From CAYLLD01 sp964425135 (GTDB lineage Bacteria; Pseudomonadota; Alphaproteobacteria; Rhodobacterales; Rhodobacteraceae), in contig CAYRKW010000074.1 of the NCBI GenBank assembly GCA_964425135.1, forward strand, positions 1 through 16,137: DNA of 16,137 nt, in the 5' to 3' direction. Shown here piece by piece: positions 14,190-16,137 of this stretch; positions within the stretch are counted from its first letter, which is position 1; every line of letters starts with the position of its first letter. The notes below the pieces were generated by a model. That model was not told the origin of the DNA. It worked only from the letters and a program-made list of their open reading frames with translations, and ran no database searches. The position numbers were made by a program, and so were the translations under genes.

Positions 14190-15889
14190 GTCCGAAGCAA
14201 GCGCTGCGCAGGCGTCAGGGCCGAGCCGGTTTCAGCCGCGCCTTCCTCGTTGAGTACTGCGTTTGACAGCACATACCGTCGGAGCGCCATGTCCTGCAGA
14301 AAACTGTCGTTAGAGCACAAAATAAGAGTGATGCTGCCGCGCAATTGCTCGAACAACTGATAGGTCAACTCATAGGACCGACGATCAAGCGCTGCATCAG
14401 CATTGTCGAACAAAATGAGCTTCGGGCGCAAGGCGAGACATCGCACCATGCCAATGCGTTGTTTCATACCGGGCGGGATTGGATCGGCCTCGTTGCCCTG
14501 AAGTTGCGTGTCATACCCCGATGGCAGTCGCGCCACATCCTCATCCAGTTTCAGCAATCGCGCCACATATCGCACATCATTGAAACGCGTCTCGCCAAAG
14601 CGCGTGAGATTATCCATGATCGAGCCGCGATAGATGGTCGAGCGTGTGCGGATGTAGCCGACATTCTGCGCCAGTTCATTGGGCGAGAAGCTCAGGACCG
14701 GTTTATCGTTTATCAAAACCTCACCGCTCTGAACCGCATGCAGACCCGCTATGGCTTTCAGCAGCGTGGTCGTCCCACTACCCGGTGCGCCGTCGATAGA
14801 GATCACATCCCCTTTGCGGGCCGACAGCGAGACATTTTCAAAAACCGCAGGGCCATCGGGATAGGCGAACCTCAGCGCCTTCAGATCCAGTTTCCCATTA
14901 TTCTGCGTGGATATCTCGGAGGCACGGGGCGTGGCCGGAACCAGCGACTTGCTGGCCAGAAGATCCTCCACATCTGCCTTGCGTGTGAGGTATTCCTTGC
15001 GCCGGGACAGCAGAAACAGCCCACTGCGCACCGGCGGCGTGACACGCCCTGCCAGCAGGATACACGCGATCAGACCACCAGCGCTCAGCGCACCCTGAAC
15101 CACAAGATAGGCCCCAAAGATCACCGTGCCAAAGGTGATCAGATTTCCCGCTGCCATGCTGAGATCGAAAATTCCGGCCAGCGAGGTGGCGACATCGAAA
15201 TTGCGTTTGGTCGAGCGCTCCTTGAGCGCTTCATATTTGCGTGTGATCTTCCGCTCCATGCCAAGCGCTTTGATCGTGTGCATGGATTGCATCATTTCAA
15301 TGATGAAATTGTAGCGGCCCGCATCCGCATTGCGGCGCTCGTTCGAGACGGTTTCGAGCTGCTTGGTATGTCGCCAGATGAGGATCGCAAGGCCGATGAT
15401 CGTAATCAGCGGCACCAGCACCAGCGGACCAGCAATCAAAGCAATGACGCCGAGCAACAGCGGCACAGTCAGCAGTTCAACCAGCGTGATCGACACCTGT
15501 CCGCTTTGGAAATCGCGCAAGGCACCAACGGATTCGAGGCGATTGAGCAGATCGTCCTGCCGGGCGTTCACTTGTGCGGTATCTGCGCGCAACAGCGCAA
15601 GGTTTACATCGCGCGACAGGCGATGCGATTGGGAAAACCCCGAAAAGCTGATGAGTTTCGCTCGGGAAAGACGCAAAAGCGTCTCAAGCGCGATCGCAAC
15701 GATCCCCGCAAGGGCAAGCATGGTCAGCGTTTCAACCGCTTCGCCGGGGATCACACGGTTGTAGACCTGCAAGGTGATGAGGGGGATCGCAAGATCGAGA
15801 ATGATGAGCGCCAGCGACGCAGCGATCAGCTCGCTCTGCGCCCCCCTTGAACGGGCGCCGAGCACCCCGATGTGGGATGCCGCATTCAA
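14186..15889 (-). CDS. ABC half-exporter with catalytically degenerate nucleotide-binding domain
   Basis: A 567-residue membrane ABC protein without the C39-like domain. The transmembrane domain spans about 20-310 (ITLQVYNRVIP, 38-48, is typical of type I secretion exporters). In the nucleotide-binding domain (about 335-550) nearly every key residue is changed: Walker A reads GAPGSGTTT (367-375) with Thr373 replacing Lys; the Q-loop PQ is RT (414-415); the signature is IPPGM (471-475); Walker B LILFDN has Asn496 for the catalytic Glu; and Asn527 replaces the switch His. The fold is intact and the frame unbroken, so it looks like a maintained non-catalytic partner rather than a pseudogene. The start is TTG at 15889, overlapping the upstream stop as TTGA; GTG eight codons in is the alternative. 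It ends in an ATGA overlap with the other half-exporter. Confidence 0.88.
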   Translation of the reverse strand: MNAASHIGVLGARSRGAQSELIAASLALIILDLAIPLITLQVYNRVIPGEAVETLTMLALAGIVAIALETLLRLSRAKLISFSGFSQSHRLSRDVNLALLRADTAQVNARQDDLLNRLESVGALRDFQSGQVSITLVELLTVPLLLGVIALIAGPLVLVPLITIIGLAILIWRHTKQLETVSNERRNADAGRYNFIIEMMQSMHTIKALGMERKITRKYEALKERSTKRNFDVATSLAGIFDLSMAAGNLITFGTVIFGAYLVVQGALSAGGLIACILLAGRVTPPVRSGLFLLSRRKEYLTRKADVEDLLASKSLVPATPRASEISTQNNGKLDLKALRFAYPDGPAVFENVSLSARKGDVISIDGAPGSGTTTLLKAIAGLHAVQSGEVLINDKPVLSFSPNELAQNVGYIRTRSTIYRGSIMDNLTRFGETRFNDVRYVARLLKLDEDVARLPSGYDTQLQGNEADPIPPGMKQRIGMVRCLALRPKLILFDNADAALDRRSYELTYQLFEQLRGSITLILCSNDSFLQDMALRRYVLSNAVLNEEGAAETGSALTPAQRLLRT

Positions 15890-16137
15890 CCGAAGAGCCC
15901 GGACGGCGCATCAAGCACGCCACCATCGCCAAGATCCGTCAGACCTGTCGCCACATCGCCAATCGGGTCTCCCAACTCGTTCGGCGCGCCTTGTACTGAT
16001 CCAAACGACACCCCCATTTCGACGATCACCTCAACAGAGGCATCAACCGTCGCATCGGGCTGAACTTCCTGCGCCCCACCATGCAGCGCATCAAGCAAAT
16101 CCGCGTCAATCTCAATTGTCGAGGTCAGGCCCTGGTT
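15886..16137 (-). CDS. Acidic protein C-terminus, candidate secretion substrate (partial)
   Basis: The open frame enters from the right edge and ends with TGA at 15886-15888, leaving 83 residues. It is rich in Gly, Asp, Val and Leu, with about 10 Asp and 5 Glu but no Lys, Arg or Cys in the visible part. The end reads GLTDLGDGGVLDAPSGLFG (65-83), a Gly/Asp-rich tail closing with hydrophobic residues. Strong acidity, no cysteine and an uncleaved C-terminal signal are usual for type I secretion substrates, and the gene overlaps the first ABC gene by TTGA. I therefore propose it as the cargo of the adjacent exporter. No RTX nonapeptide (GGxGxDxxx) is seen in this part. The true start and domains lie outside the window, and a non-secreted role cannot be excluded. 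Confidence 0.65.
   Translation of the reverse strand, partial: NQGLTSTIEIDADLLDALHGGAQEVQPDATVDASVEVIVEMGVSFGSVQGAPNELGDPIGDVATGLTDLGDGGVLDAPSGLFG

Noticed and set aside
14345..15850. A 501-codon open frame on the plus strand opposite the first ABC gene
   Set aside because: Rich in Arg, Gln and His with no recognisable domain, exactly antisense to a gene with clear ABC motifs; a codon-bias shadow.
14186..15889. Reading the degenerate ABC subunit as a pseudogene
   Set aside because: The frame is uninterrupted over 567 codons with overlaps at both ends, and changes are confined to catalytic motifs while the fold pattern is kept, which fits a maintained non-catalytic subunit.
1..16137. CRISPR arrays, tRNA/rRNA genes, insertion sequences
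   Set aside because: No regular spaced repeats, tRNA-like cloverleaf, rRNA segments or transposase-like frames with terminal repeats were seen on either strand.

Overview
The window looks like chromosomal DNA from a marine-type alphaproteobacterium, most likely Rhodobacterales (Roseobacter clade). The evidence is a GC-rich sequence, a single-cysteine DksA of the alphaproteobacterial form, a DUF2927 lipoprotein, a MoxR ATPase with a CoxE-like VWA partner, and dense operons with 4-bp start/stop overlaps. The taxonomic call is inference from protein character only.

Left part (1-1808, minus strand): a GC-rich inverted-repeat element at the left edge, then a class A FAD-dependent aromatic-ring-hydroxylase-like monooxygenase, then dksA with its own intrinsic terminator. 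The 196 bp between dksA and the next gene is a divergent promoter region.

Middle part (2005-6517, plus strand): a tight five-gene run of MoxR AAA+ ATPase, AEC-family permease, DUF2927 lipoprotein with an alpha-solenoid tail, a 56-residue two-helix membrane protein, and a CoxE-like VWA protein. MoxR and VWA proteins commonly act as a chaperone-like pair. The DUF2927 lipoprotein and small membrane protein are translationally linked to their neighbours and may be its envelope-side partners.

Right part (6572-16137, minus strand, read right to left): a six-gene run that appears to be one operon. It starts with the C-terminus of a strongly acidic protein with no Lys or Arg in the 83 residues visible, a candidate secreted substrate. 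Two different ABC half-exporters follow, then an HlyD-type periplasmic adaptor, then a response regulator whose output is a SpoIIAB/RsbW-like ATPase, then a 1021-residue CHASE-type hybrid histidine kinase with HisKA, HATPase, pseudo-receiver, receiver and Hpt domains. The secretion genes overlap by 4 bp and the regulator and kinase overlap by 7 bp.

The most unusual feature is the ABC pair. The first subunit has lost the Walker A lysine, Q-loop glutamine, catalytic glutamate and switch histidine. The second keeps Walker A and B but has Tyr at the switch position. Both have non-canonical signature motifs. With an adaptor, an acidic upstream protein and a dedicated phosphorelay, this is a plausible signal-controlled, non-canonical type I secretion system. 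No outer-membrane TolC-like gene lies in the window.
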